Notes under the pieces: generated by a model | Told to the model about the DNA's origin: nothing | Database searches by the model: none | The model's input: the letters and a program-made list of their open reading frames with translations, nothing else | Assembly (NCBI GenBank): GCA_034769895.1 | Contig: CM068373.1 | Location: 195,151,634 to 195,215,633, forward strand | DNA: 64,000 bases | DNA from: Magicicada septendecula | Taxonomy: Eukaryota; Arthropoda; Insecta; Hemiptera; Cicadidae | Reading direction: 5' to 3' | Program-made: the position numbers and the translations under genes | In this document: positions 1 to 12,198 of the stretch, piece by piece | How the letters are laid out: each line of letters opens with the position of its first letter | How positions within the stretch are numbered: the stretch's first letter is position 1

Positions 1-59
1 GACGTATGCAAAAAATTATTTGATTCTGTTTGAATTTGCGGCAGTTATCGTTTGCCATA

Positions 60-1725
60 TAAAATACGCTTGATAAAAAAATGTTGCAGGTAAACTACCC
101 CTTCCCCTTAACCGATCTTCACCAAAAACAATAGGTCTTGAGTACTCTACAAATTAGGGCTGTATGCACAACATTATTTGATTCTGTTTGAATTTGGGGC
201 TGTTCTCGTTTGCCATAGAAAATACCCTTGTTAAAAAAATGTTGCAGGTAAACTACCCCTTCCCCTCAACCGATCTTCACCAAAAACAATAGGTCTTGAG
301 AACTCTACAATTTAGGGCTGTATGCAAATACTCGTTTGATTCTGTTTGAATTTGCGGCTGTTATCGTTTGCCATAGGAAATACCCTTGTTAAGACATAAA
401 ACGTTACAGGTAAACTACCCCTTTCCCTTAACCGATCTTCACCAAAAACAATAGGTCTTGAGAACTCTACAATTCAGGGCTGTATACGAAACATTATTTA
501 ATTCTGTTTGAATTTGCGGCTGTTATCGTTTGCCAAAAAAAAATTTCCCTTGATAAAAAAAAACCGTTGCTAGTAAACTACCCCTTTCCCTCAACCGATC
601 TTCACCAAAAACAATAGGTCGCGAGTACTCTACAAATCAGGGCTGTATGCAAAAAATTATTTGATTCTGTTTGAATTTGCGGCAGTTATCGTTTGCCATA
701 GAAAAAAAATCTACAGACAGACAGACACACAGACAGACACACACACAGACACTTTTCGGAAAACGACTTTTTTTCATGTTTTGAGTGTAGTAGAATCAGA
801 ATCTGCAATAATCTCGAACACGATTTTTTTTGCCATCACCATACTTCCATTCCTTAAGGAATATGGAAGTAAAAGTAGTTTTCCGAAAAGTGTCTGTGTA
901 TGTGTCTGTCTGTGTGTAGATTTTTTTACTTCCATATTCCTTAAGGAATGGAAGTATGGTGATGGCAAAAAAAATCGTGTTCGAGATTATTGCAGATTCT
1001 GATTCTACTACACTCAAAACATGAAAAAAAGTCGTTTTCCGAAAAGTGTCTGTGTGTCTGTCTGTCTGTCTGTAGATTTTTTTTCTATGGCAAACGATAA
1101 CTGCCGCAAATTCAAACAGAATCAAATAATTTTTTGCATACAGCCCGGTTTTGCAGAGTTCTCGCGACCTATTGTTTTTGGTGAAGATCGGTTGAGGGAA
1201 AGGGGTAGTTTACCTGCAACGGTTTTTTTTTAGCAAGGGAAATTTTGTTTGTTTGGCAAACGATAACAGCCGCAAATTCAAACAGAATCAAATAATGTTT
1301 CGCATACAGCCCTGAATTGTAGAGTTCTCAAGACCTATTGTTTTTGGTGAAGATCGGTTAAGGGAAAGGGGTAGTTTACCTGTAACGTTTTATGTTTTAA
1401 CAAGGGTATTTCCTATGGCAAACGATAACAGCCGCAAATTCAAACAGAATCAAATAATGTTTCGCATACAGCCCTAAATTGTAGAGTTCTCAAGACCTTT
1501 TGTTTTTGGTGAAGATCGGTTAAGGGAAAGGGGTAGTTTACCTACAACGTTTTTTTAACAAGGGTATTTTCTATGGCAAACGATAACAGCCGCAAATTCA
1601 AACAGAATCAAATAATTTTCTGCATACAGCCCTGATTTGTAGAGTACTCAAGACCTATTGTTTTTGGTGAAGATCGGTTGAGGGGAAGGGGTAGTTTACC
1701 AGCAACGTTTTTTATCATGCGTATT
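60..1725. repeat. Large inverted repeat (head-to-head satellite block)
   Basis: Positions ~60-874 are the reverse complement of ~924-1725, apart from small indels, with a spacer of about 50 bp. The inner ends are the block around ACTTCCATATTCCTTAAGGA (from 928) and its complement (to 870). Each arm then carries a CTGT/CTGTGT microsatellite and several monomers. The spacer itself is another copy of the TTTTCCGAAAAGTGTCTGTG microsatellite block, so the centre looks like a repeat-mediated inversion junction. Confidence 0.85.
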
Positions 1726-2555
1726 ACTTCCATATTCCTTAAGGAATGGAAGTATGGTGATGGCAAAAAAAATCGTGTTCGAGATTATTGCAGATTCTTA
1801 TTCTACTACACTCAAAACATGAAAAAAAGTCGTTTTCCGAAAAGTGTCTGTGTGTCTGTCTGTGTGTCTGTCTGTCTGTGTGTCTGTCTGTCTGTCTGTC
1901 TGTAGATTTTTTTTCTATGGCAAACGATAACTGCCGCAAATTCAAACAGAATCAAATAATTTTTTGCATACAGCCCGGTTTTGCAGAGTTCTCGCGACCT
2001 ATTGTTTTTGGTGAAGATCGGTTGAGGGAAAGGGGTAGTTTACCTGCAACGGTTTTTTTTTAGCAAGGGTAATTTTGTTTGTTTGGCAAACGATAACAGC
2101 CGCAAATTCAAACAGAATCAAATAATGTTTCGCATACAGCCCTGAATTGTAGAGTTCTCAAGACCTATTGTTTTTGGTGAAGATCGGTTAAGGGAAAGGG
2201 GTAGTTTACCTGTAACGTTTTATGTTTTAACAAGGGTATTTCCTATGGCAAACGATAACAGCCGCAAATTCAAACAGAATGAAAAGATTATTTGCATACA
2301 GCCCTAAATTGTAGAGTTCTCAATACCTTTTGTTTTTGGTGAAGATCGGTTAAGGGAAAGGGGTAGTTTACCTACAACGTTTTTTTAACAAGGGTATTTT
2401 CTATGGCAAACGATAACAGCCGCAAATTCAAACAGAATCAAATAATTTTCTGCATACAGCCCTGATTTGTAGAGTACTCAAGACCTATTGTTTTTGGTGA
2501 AGATCGGTTGAGGGGAAGGGGTAGTTTACCAGCAACGTTTTTTATCATGCGTATT
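928..2555 (+). repeat. Higher-order repeat pair (798 and ~830 bp)
   Basis: The ACTTCCATATTCC block begins at 928 and again at 1726. Each copy continues through the CTGT microsatellite and four monomers and ends in TTTATCATGCGTATT. The second copy is about 30 bp longer, mostly because its CTGT/CTGTGT tract is longer. Confidence 0.85.
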
Positions 2556-4305
2556 TTCTATGGCAAACGACAACTGCCGCAAATTCAAACAGAATCAAAT
2601 AATTTTTTGCATACAGCCCTGGTTTGTAGAGTACTCGCGACCTATTGTTTTTGGTGAAGATCGGTTGAGGGGAAGGGGTAGTTTACCTGCTACGGTTTTT
2701 TTTATCAAGGGAAATTTTTTTTTTTTGGCAAACGATAGCCGCAAATTCAAACAGAATCAAATAATGTTTCGCATACAGCCCTGAATTGTAGATTTCTCAA
2801 GACCTATTGTTTTTGGTGAAGATCGGTTGAGGGAAAGGGGTAGTTTACCTGCAACGTTTTTTTAACAAGGGTATTTTCTATGGCAAACGATAACAGCCGC
2901 AAATTCAAACAGAATCAAATAATGTTTTGCATACAGTCCTGATTTGTAGAGTACTCAAGACCTATTGTTTTTGGTGAAGATCGGTTAAGGGGAAGGGGTA
3001 GTTTACCTGCAACGTTTTTTTATCAAGCGTATTTTCTATGGCAAACGATAACAGCCGCAAATTCAAACAGAATCAAATAATTTTTTGCATACGTCCCTGA
3101 ATTGTAGAGGTCTCAATGACTTTCGATTTTGGTGAAGATCGGTTAAGGGGAAGGGGTAGTTTACCTGCAACCTTATACGTTTTAACAAGAGTAAAGTACT
3201 TGAAAATTTATTTAAACTTGTTGAAACAATGGTAATTGTTAAAAATAAAATAATTTTGTTGCCAGGCAATAAAATTATAATTTTTTCATTTTAATGTAAT
3301 ATAATATTTTTCATTTAATACAGCAATAAAAAGGCAGGTAAGACACAGCCTGGCTGTTTGGCTGAAAATGATTTTAAATATAAATCTTAGAATATGGAAG
3401 TCATGTATGGTTCTCCATACCGATATTTTTCTATGGCAAACGACAACTGCCGCAAATTCAAACAGAATCAAATACTTTTTTGCATACAGCCCTGATTTGT
3501 AGAGTACTCGCGACCTATTGTTTTTGGTGAAGATCGGTTGAGGGGAAGGGGTAGTTTACCTGCAACGGTTTTTTTTATCAAGGGAAATTTTTTTTTTTGG
3601 CAAACGATAACAGCCGCAAATTCAAACAGAATCAAATAATGTTTCGCATACAGCCCTGAATTGTAGATTTCTCAAGACCTATTGTTTTTGGTGAAGATCG
3701 GTTGATGGAAAGGGGTAGTTTACCTGCAACGTTTTTTTAACTAGGGTATTTTCTATGGCAAACGATAACAGCCGCAAATTCAAACAGAATCAAATAATGT
3801 TTTGCATACAGTCCTGATTTGTAGAGTACTCAAGACCTATTGTTTTTGGTGAAGATCGGTTAAGGGGAAGGGGTAGTTTACCTGCAACGTTTTTTTATCA
3901 AGCGTATTTTCTATGGCAAACGATAACAGCCGCAAATTCAAACAGAATCAAATAATTTTTTGCATACGTCCCTGAATTGTAGAGGTCTCAATGACTTTCG
4001 ATTTTGGTGAAGATCGGTTAAGGGGAAGGGGTAGTTTACCTGCAACCTTATACGTTTTAACAAGAGTAAAGTACTTGAAAATTTATTTAAACTTTTTGAA
4101 ACAATGGTAATTGTTAAAAATAAAATAATTTTGTTGCCAGGCAATAAAATTATAATTTTTTCATTTTAATGTAATATAATATTTTTCATTTAATACAGCA
4201 ATAAAAAGGCAGGTAAGACACAGCCTGGCTGTTTGGCTGAAAATGATTTTAAATATAAATCTTAGAATATGGAAGTCATGTATGGTTCTCCATACCGATA
4301 TTTTT
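2556..4305 (+). repeat. Higher-order repeat pair with 875-bp period
   Basis: Two copies (2556-3430 and 3431-4305), each with four monomers and a unique ~240-bp tail. The tail includes GGCAATAAAATTATAATTTT, the self-complementary ACAGCCTGGCTGT, and GGTTCTCCATACCGATATTT. Shared features occur exactly 875 bp apart. The copies differ at only a few positions, so the duplication is recent compared with monomer divergence. Confidence 0.85.
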
Positions 4306-5100
4306 CTATGGCAAACGATAACTGCCGCAAATTCAAACAGAATCAAATAATTTTTTGCATACAGCCCTGAATTGTAGAGTTCTCAAGACCTATTGTTTTT
4401 GGTGAAGATCGGTTAAGGGAAAGGGGTAGTTTACCTGTAACGTTTTATGTTTTAACAAGGGTATTTCCTATGGCAAACGATAACAGCCGCAAATTCAAAC
4501 AGAATCAAAAGATTATTTGCATACAGCCCTAAATTGTGGAGTTCTCAAGACCTATTGTTTTCGGTGAAGATCGGTTGAGGGAAAGGGGTAGTTTACCTGC
4601 AACGTTTTATATTTTAACAAGGGTATTTACTATGGCAAACGATAACAGCCGCAAATTCAAACAGAATCAAATAATGTTTTGCATACAGCCCTGAATTGTA
4701 GAGGACTGAAGGTCTATTGATTTTGGTGAAGATCGGTTTAGAGACAGGGGTAGTTTACCTGCAACGTTTTATGTTTTAACAAGGGTAATCTTTTCTATGA
4801 GGAACTATAACTGCCGTAAATTCAAAGAAAATCAAATAATTTTTTGCAAACGTTCCAAAATTGTACACAACTCAAGGCCTGTTGATTTTGGTGAAGATCG
4901 GTAAAGGGAAAGGGGTAGTTTACCTGAAACATGTTATGTTGTAACAAGAGAAATGTTTCCATGATGAACAATAATTGCCGCAAATTGAAACAGAATCAAA
5001 TATTTTTTTGCATGCATCCCTGCACTGTAGAGGACTGAAAGTCTGTTGATTTTGGTGAAGAGCGGTTTAGAGAAAGGGGTAGTTTACCTGCAATGTTTTA

Positions 5101-5580
5101 TGTTTTAACAAGAGTAAAGTACTTAATTTTTATAAATAAAGTATCTTGATAAGAAGCTCATAATAATCCACTGTAGAAACGTAGATGAAATATCTATAAA
5201 TGAAGAGGTTTGGTGAACGGGTTGGGGGTAATTTTCTCTAAATGAAAATTATAGTTGAAGGGGGGGAGGAGAATTTTTTATGTGTAGTACGTTATCGGCA
5301 ACAAAGAAGTAGTTCTTTGTTAAAATTTCTTCCTGGGTGTTTAGCCGTAGTCCAATGTTTTATGCAAAACCAAACTTTTCGGCAGTGCCATCGACTTCCA
5401 TCTCAGTGAAAATCGAGTGCGAAAATGTGAGGTGGTATACGTTAGTGACCACAGTACTGTGGTTAAGGCTGAAGCAGTAAGTAGAAAGAAGTAGTTTATA
5501 TGAAATATTTCATTTCAAAAGTGATTTTAAATATAAATCTTAGAACATGGAAGTCATGTATGGTTCTCCATACCGATATT
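5101..5580 (+). repeat. Non-monomer block within satellite, copy 1
   Basis: A ~470-bp segment, not made of monomers, that starts near TAACAAGAGTAAAGTACTTA and ends at GGTTCTCCATACCGATATTT. It recurs at about 7205-7690 and 8292-8765. Its last ~65 bp also occur in the tails of the 875-bp repeats. It may be the remnant of the element whose amplification carried the monomers. No recognised protein. Confidence 0.75.
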
Positions 5581-5703
5581 TTACTTCCATGTTCCTTAAG
5601 GAAATGGACGCATGGTGATGGCAAGAAAAATCGTGTTCGAGATTATTGCAGATTCTGATTGTACTACACTCAAAACATGAAAAAAGTCGTTTTTCGAAAA
5701 GTG

Positions 5704-5704
<1 letters not shown>

Positions 5705-5736
<32 letters not shown>

Positions 5737-5752
5737 TGTCTGTGTGTCTGTA
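5705..5752 (+). repeat. GT/CTGT microsatellite
   Basis: A run of GT dinucleotides changing to CTGT repeats. It occupies the place held by the CTGT tract in the 928 and 1726 copies, so it is an expanded version of the array's own microsatellite module. Confidence 0.9.
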
Positions 5753-7204
5753 GATTTTTTCCTATGGCAAACGATAACAGCCGCAAATTCAAACAGAATG
5801 AAATAATTTTTTGCATACAGTCCTGATTTGTAGAGTACTCACGACCTATTGTTTTTGGTGAAGATCGGTTGAGGGAAAGGGGTAGTTTACCTGCAACGTT
5901 TTATGTTTTAACAAGGGTATTTTATATGGCAAACGATAACAGCCGCAAATTCAAACAGAATCAACTAGTCTTTTACATACAGCCCTGAATTATAGAGTTC
6001 TCAAGACCTATTGGCTTTGGTGAAAATCTGTTAAGGGAATGTGGTAGTTTACCAGCAACATTTTATTTTTTAACAAGGGTATTTTCTATGGCAAACGATA
6101 AAATCCGCAAATTCAAACAGAATCAACTAGTCTTTTGCATATAGCCCTGAATTATAGAGTTCTCAAGACCTATTGGTTTTGGTGAAGATCGGTTAATGGA
6201 AAGGGGTAGTTTACCTGCAACATTTTATATTTTAAGAAGGGTATTTTCTCTGGCAAACGATAAGAGCTGCAAATTCAAACAGAATCAAACAATTTTTTGC
6301 ATACAGCTCTGATTTGTAGAGTACTCAAGATCTGTTGTTTTGGTGAAGATCGGTTAATGGAAAGGGGTAGGTTACCTGAAACGTTTTATGTTTTAAAAGG
6401 GTATTTTTTGTGGCAAACGATAAGAGTCGCAAATTCAAACAAAATCAAATACTTTTTTGCATACAGCTCTGATTTGTAGAGTACTCAAGATCAGTTGTTT
6501 TTGGTGAAGATCGGTTAACGGGAAGGGGTAGTTTACTGGCAACGTTTTTCTTATCAAGGGTAATTTTTACTTTTTTCTATGGCAAACGATAGCCGCAAAT
6601 TCAAACAAAATGAAACAATTTTTTGCATACAGCATTGATTTGTAGAGTACACAAGACCTATTGTTTTTGGTGAAGATCAGTTAAGTGAAAGGGGTAGTTT
6701 ACCGGCAATATTTGTTTTTATCAAGGGTAATTTTTTCCTATGGCAAACGATAACAGCCGCAAATTCAAACAGAATCAACTAGTCTTTTTCATACCTTTTT
6801 TAATTATACCGATCTCAAGGTCTGTTGTTTTTGGTGAAGATCGGTTAAGGGAAAGGGGTAGTTTACCAGCAACGTTTTTATATCAAGGGTAATATTTTTT
6901 CTGTGGCAAACGATAACTGCCCCAAATTCAAACAGAATCAAATAATTTTTTGCATACAGCCCTGAATTGTAGAGAGCTCAAGGCCTGTTGATTTTGGTGA
7001 AGATCGGTAAAGGGAAAGCGGTAGTTTTACCTGAAACATGTTATGTTGTAACAAGTGAAATGTTTCCATGACGAACGATAACTGCCGCAAATTGGAACAG
7101 AATCAAATATTTTTTTGCTTGCATCCCTGCATTGCAGAGGACTGAAGGTCTATTGATTTTGGTGAAGGTCAGTTTAGAGAAACGGGTAGTTTACCTGCAA
7201 CGTT

Positions 7205-7690
7205 TTATGTTTTAACAAGAGTAAAGTACTTAATTTTTATAAATAAAGTATCTTGATAAGAAGCTCATAATAATCCACTGTAGAAACGTAGATGAAATAT
7301 CTATAAATGAAGAGGTTTGGTGAACGGGTTGGGGGTAATTTTCTCTAAATGAAAATTATAGTTGAAGGGGGGGAGGAGAATTTTGTATGTGTACTACGTT
7401 ATCGGCAACAAAGAAGTAGTTCTTTGTTAAAATTCCTTCCCGGGCTGTTTAGCCGTAGTCCAATGTTTTCTGCAAAACCAGACTTTTTGGTAGTGCCATC
7501 AACTTCCATCTCAGTGAAAATCGAGTGCGAAAACATGAGGCGGTATACGTTAGTGACCACAGTACTGTGGTTTAAGGCTGAAGCAATAAATAGAAAGATG
7601 TAGTTTCTATGGAAATATTTCATTTCGAATATGATTTTAAATATAAATCTTAAAACATGGAAGTCTTGTATGGTTCTCCATACCGATTTT
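7205..7690 (+). repeat. Non-monomer block within satellite, copy 2
   Basis: Second copy of the ~470-bp block. Here alone an 84-codon frame is open (7349-7603). The same frame is interrupted in the copies near 5.2 and 8.4 kb and resembles no family I know, so I do not call it a gene. The block is followed by the ACTTCCATGTTCCTTAAGGA module and a short CTGT tract, as in the other copies. Confidence 0.75.
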
Positions 7691-8291
7691 TTACTTCCAT
7701 GTTCCTTAAGGAAATGGACGTATGGTGATGGCAAGAAAAATCGTGTTTTAATTGTACTACACTGAAAACATGAAAAAAGTCGTTTTTCAAAAAGTGTCTG
7801 TGTGTCTGTAGATTTTTTGTCTATGGCAAACGATAACAGCTGCAAATTCAAACAAAATCATAATTTTTTGCATACAGCCCTGATTTGTAGAGTACTCACG
7901 ACCTATTGTTTTTGGTGACTGTCGGTTGAGGGAAAGGGGTAGTTTACCTGCAACGGTTTTTTTTAAATCAAGGGTAATTGTTTTCTATGGCAAACGATAA
8001 CAGCCACAAATTCAAACAGAATCAACTACTCTTTTGCATACAATCCTGAATTGTAGAATTCTCAAGACCTATTGTTTTTGGTGATGATCGGTTAAGGGAA
8101 AGGGGTAGTTTACCTGCAACGTTTTATGTTTTAACAAGGGTATTTTATATGGAAAACGATAAGAGTCGCAAATTGAGACATAATCAAATAAGTTTTTGCA
8201 CACGTCCCTAATTTGTAGCGAACTCAAGGCCTGTTGACTTTGGTGAAGATCGGTTAAGGGAAAGGGGTAGTTTACCTGCAACATTTTTTGT

Positions 8292-8765
8292 TGTAACAAG
8301 AGTAAAGTACTTAATTTTGATAAATAATGTATCCTGATAAGAAGATCTTAATAATCTACTGTAGAAACGTATATGAAATATCTATAAATGAAGGGGCTAG
8401 TCGAACGGGGTGGGGGTAATTTTCTATAAATGAAAATTATAGTTGAAGGGGGAGGGGATAATTTTTATATGTGTACTAAGTTATCGGCAACAAAGTAGTA
8501 GTTTGTTGTTAAAATTCCTTCCTGGCCTGTTTGGCCGTAGTCCAATGTTTTCTGCAAAACCAGACGTTTCAGCAGTGGCGTCGACTGCCATCATCAGTGA
8601 AAATCGAGTGCGATAACGTGAGGTGGTATACGTTAGTGACTGTGGTTAAGGCTGAAGCAATAAGTGGAAAGAAGTAGTTTCTATGGAAACATTTCATTTC
8701 GAAAATGATTTGAAATATAAATCTTAGAACATGGAAGTCATGTATGGTTCTCCATACCGATATTT
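8292..8765 (+). repeat. Non-monomer block, copy 3, right end of array
   Basis: Third copy. It ends at GGTTCTCCATACCGATATTT near 8765, after which the satellite stops and unrelated AT-rich DNA begins. Two of the visible higher-order tails end at the same motif, so the array ends at a natural module boundary. Confidence 0.75.
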
Positions 8766-8964
8766 TATTTAAGGATGATCAAATATTATGCAAAGATTAA
8801 AATGTATATGTATAAATAAGGTATGTAAAAACTTCACAAAATATATTCACTTGTTCTAATGAAAAAGTAAATAAAATGAACATCTTATAAGTGTGTACAA
8901 GTATACGAACATCTTTTTCTACAAGTGTATATTTTTTCATTTACGACAGTATTTTTTAAGATAC

Positions 8965-9482
8965 TGTTATGACGGTCTACTGCTCGTCATAGGTACAGTG
9001 GAAAACAAAATACAAGACACCAATTAAATCACTAATCACCAGCTTTAATTTTCACAGTTAAACAGTTCGTAATTAACAACAGAGTCTCTTACAACAAATC
9101 AAATAAAAATTGTTCACACCCAATAAAATGTCAATTGATATAAAACACAATTGTATTACAATTATACCGCCCGATTATAAAATACAACACTTCACTAATA
9201 ACCACTTGAACGCACACAGTAATCAGTTATAATAGCCCGACAATAAACTGAACTGAGCGTCCCTGCATACCTGTATTTATACCCTGCCGAAAATCTAGAT
9301 TATTCCACATACTATGTAAGATGCTCTACACTATGACATAATTGATTGTGGCCTTGACACAATGCGTGCGGCCGCGCGCATTCTGGCACAGTCTAGCAGA
9401 TTCGCTGAGAGTCACGTACGCCACAACATTCAGACTCTGGAACATTCGATAAACACGTAGATTATTCTGTAATGTCATAACA
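8965..9482 (-). mobile_element. Solo LTR of a Ty3/gypsy-like retrotransposon
   Basis: 518 bp bounded by the inverted ends TGTTATGAC and GTCATAACA and flanked by a 4-bp direct duplication ATAC (8961-8964 and 9483-9486). Read on the minus strand it has a promoter layout (TATAAATA, then a TCAGT-type initiator about 27 bp on) followed by a leader. TG...CA ends with a 4-bp duplication fit an LTR. No internal gag-pol region is attached, so recombination has left a solo LTR. The family assignment is inferred from the promoter style only. Confidence 0.85.
9248..9281 (-). promoter_or_regulatory. LTR core promoter (TATA + initiator)
   Basis: On the minus strand TATAAATA (plus 9274-9281) lies about 27 nt before TCAGTTCAG (plus 9248-9256), a common arthropod initiator context in LTR retrotransposons. 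Transcription would run leftward through the second half of the LTR. Confidence 0.65.
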
Positions 9483-9486
9483 ATAC

Positions 9487-10591
9487 GTTGCATTCAGGTG
9501 GTGAGGGAAATCTGCTTGAGTACCTCTTCATTGATTGCCTACCTACTTTATTCCCCAATCTGCCTGCCTCCAAATCGAAATTTCTAGCATTTCAGTCCCA
9601 TCTCTTTACCATTTTCTTATTGTCACTGTCTCTGACTTAGGCAATACAACACTTCGTTACTTTTGTCAGGTCCAGGTTTGTATGGTTATAGCATTGTCGC
9701 CAAAGTCAAGTGTCACGTGTAAGAGTATAGAAACAAATGAATACAAGAGTTTCAAATTGAATACTGTAAGTGTAAATGACCAGATGGCAGCTTGGTGGTT
9801 GGGAACCCCTACACTTATAAGGGTAGGCAGAGGAGACAATTAATTATTATTTTTGAATGCTTCTTTGTCGGTGGTTCTTCTACTGCTTTTTCTCTCTCCC
9901 CCTCTCAAATGTGGGCATGCATGTTCACACACACTCACAAAACATGTACTAAACAACCAACTTAATTACAATAAAAGAGAGCAGAGAAAATCTAATAATT
10001 TGAAATATTTCATAATTGTGAAACTGGATATAAGACACAAACTCCTCTGCTTATGTGTAAGAGAACTGAATGTAGTTTTTAGATGTGGCCTAGAGAAATT
10101 TTGCTATTAAAAATAAAATAAAATATTAATGGTTGGTTGAAAGCATTTATTTTTCTTAATAAATACAATTTTCCTTTTTTTAGCAATAGGTACTTGTATC
10201 GGCACTGATAAACAAAATTACTTCCACAAATACTGACTGAACAATATAAATTATAAGAGAATGTAGTCTTTATCTCTGTGGATATGATGAACACTTTTAT
10301 GGTTCAAGCAGTGCAATTTGTATCACATTGAATAAACATTTTATTAATAAAAACAAACGTTTATTATCTTATTAGGTGAAGTGTTGTAATGAAGTCGGTC
10401 CAGTCAACTGTATCTAATAATGCAATGGGTGCAGGTTTATTGAATAATATAGTTGTGGTGAGAAACAACAGCAGAATCTTGTATCTGTTCTGTAATAGAA
10501 ACTAACTGTGTTACTGATTATACTTTAAAGCACTCATTATTTACACAATCAATCTGTATATTTATATAGATGTTTACATTTTAATATCAAA
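9487..10591. other. Unassigned AT-rich sequence
   Basis: No gene or element is recognised between the solo LTR and the Helitron end. The short open frames here (for example 9535-9843) have no family resemblance and ordinary AT-rich composition. Confidence 0.6.
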
Positions 10592-10622
10592 CTAGTGGTC
10601 GCCCAGTGGTCGAAATTCGACC
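10592..10622 (-). other. Helitron 3' terminus: hairpin plus CTAG
   Basis: The palindrome GGTCGAAATTCGACC (10608-10622) can form a short stem. On the minus strand it is followed by 12 nt and the terminal CTAG, then host T. In Helitrons this hairpin and CTRR end mark where rolling-circle transfer stops. Confidence 0.88.
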
Positions 10623-12198
10623 GTAATTCATTAAATTTTTAAGTTTGAACGTTATTGAGGTTCTTTTGTCAAAGAGTATACCTCTATAATCATTGCATAT
10701 AATTTGTTTGAATTTTGTTCTATTACGTCAGCTGCGAGCGTGTACAAATACGTCATTAGCGTGTGTTGTTTGCCTTAATTCCCTGCAATACCTATGAAAT
10801 TTAAAATTTAATGTTAGTAACAGTTGAAAAAAACACAATTACAGCTTGTATTCGTATTTATTTTTTGATATAATTCATTGTCAGTTTTAATTTTTTCATG
10901 TTATTATTGAATCAAATAAACGCTAATAAAAATGAGACTTGACATTCATAGAAGTATAAGATACATTGTTTTCAATTCCAGTGGATTACATTTCATTTTT
11001 GGTAAGGTACAAAATTCGAAAACAGTTTGAAGATTATCTGCTACAAAGCTTATATAATTTTTTAATTTTTTTTTCTATGCATTAATTTTCGAGTTATTTG
11101 AAAAATATGAAAGATAGGAAAAATGAGGTTTAGCTTGGCTAAGCCATATTTAAAAAGCAATAACGCGTTTTTTGACATTTCCTTGGGTTTTTTTTATTGC
11201 CATACTGACCAGGTTCCTTCAAGGCTACACAGTTATTTTGCTTATCTTTTTCAAATTATATAAAATTTAAATAAAAAATTAATAAAAAATAAAAAATGAA
11301 ATAAAAAATACGTGCCTCGTATTTTTTCATATATTTTTCATTAAATCAAAAAAACCGGGCGGTTAAAAAAAATAAATGTTGTCCATTGAACTTAAAATAG
11401 TTTGAAAGTGAATTTAATGGTTCAGAACTTCTGTGTAAACGATGTTTTTTGTAAAAACTCTTTCATCATTTGCTAAATGCCCTTGGCCATTATATTCGGA
11501 AATATAAAATCTCAAACCATCGAATGATCGAATTCTACTTGCTGCGACGTACAATTGACCATGTGTAAAAACTGGCTGCCTCAATAAAATTCCAATTTTT
11601 TCGAATGTTTGTCCTTGAGACTTATTTATTGTCATCGCAAATGCAGGTATAATTGGAAATTGAGTTCTTTGAAAGTTAAATGGTAAAACAGTACTGGAAT
11701 ATGTTAAATTTATACGTGGAATCAAAATTCTCTTATTGCGTGCGGTTCCAGTTAAAACTTCGCAATCAATAGCATTACGATGCATACACTTGATGCGCAT
11801 TCTTGTTCCATTGACTAATGCTTCCTTTGTATTTAAGTTTCTGATCAGTAAAATGATGCAATTAACTTTCAATACTAACTTATGTGGTGGCAAACCACTA
11901 ATAGTTAAAGAATTCAAAAACTCTACTGGATAGTTATTGATTTCATTGTCATCATCACAAATTATTTTATCGTAGCTATGATATGTTTTCTGTTCACCTG
12001 GTATTCGATTAAGTATATCAGTATTAATAAAAGTACAATCATCATTTTTAGGTACTAAAATAACTGACTTCAATATGTTATCTGAGAGTATGTTTTCGGA
12101 AATATTTCCATACACCTCATTAATAATATTATTTTCATCTCCTATTAATTGTTGAGGTATTTCAATAATATTTTCACCAAACTGAGGGATTTGTAGGG

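Larger units (their letters stand above)
1..8765. repeat. Satellite-like array of ~160-bp monomers
   Basis: About 35 imperfect monomers, spaced roughly 154-166 bp. Each contains GGCAAACGATAACAGCCGCA, then AATTCAAACAGAATCAAATA, a CATACAGCCCTGA..GTAGAG block, and GGTGAAGATCGGTTAAGGGA followed by GGGGTAGTTTACCTGCAACG. The first five units (to about 720) are in reverse orientation and all later ones are forward. Monomers between 4790 and 7200 are the most diverged. No long open frame is shared between monomers, so I read this as non-coding tandem DNA. The array runs off the left edge of the window, so its full size is unknown. Confidence 0.95.

Noticed and set aside
1..4700. Regularly spaced repeats resembling a CRISPR array
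   Set aside because: The whole ~160-bp unit repeats, not a short repeat with unique spacers, and the DNA is eukaryotic.
7349..7603. 84-codon frame starting MKIIVEGGEEN within a satellite block
   Set aside because: The same frame is broken in the two sister copies at 5.2 and 8.4 kb and matches no family.
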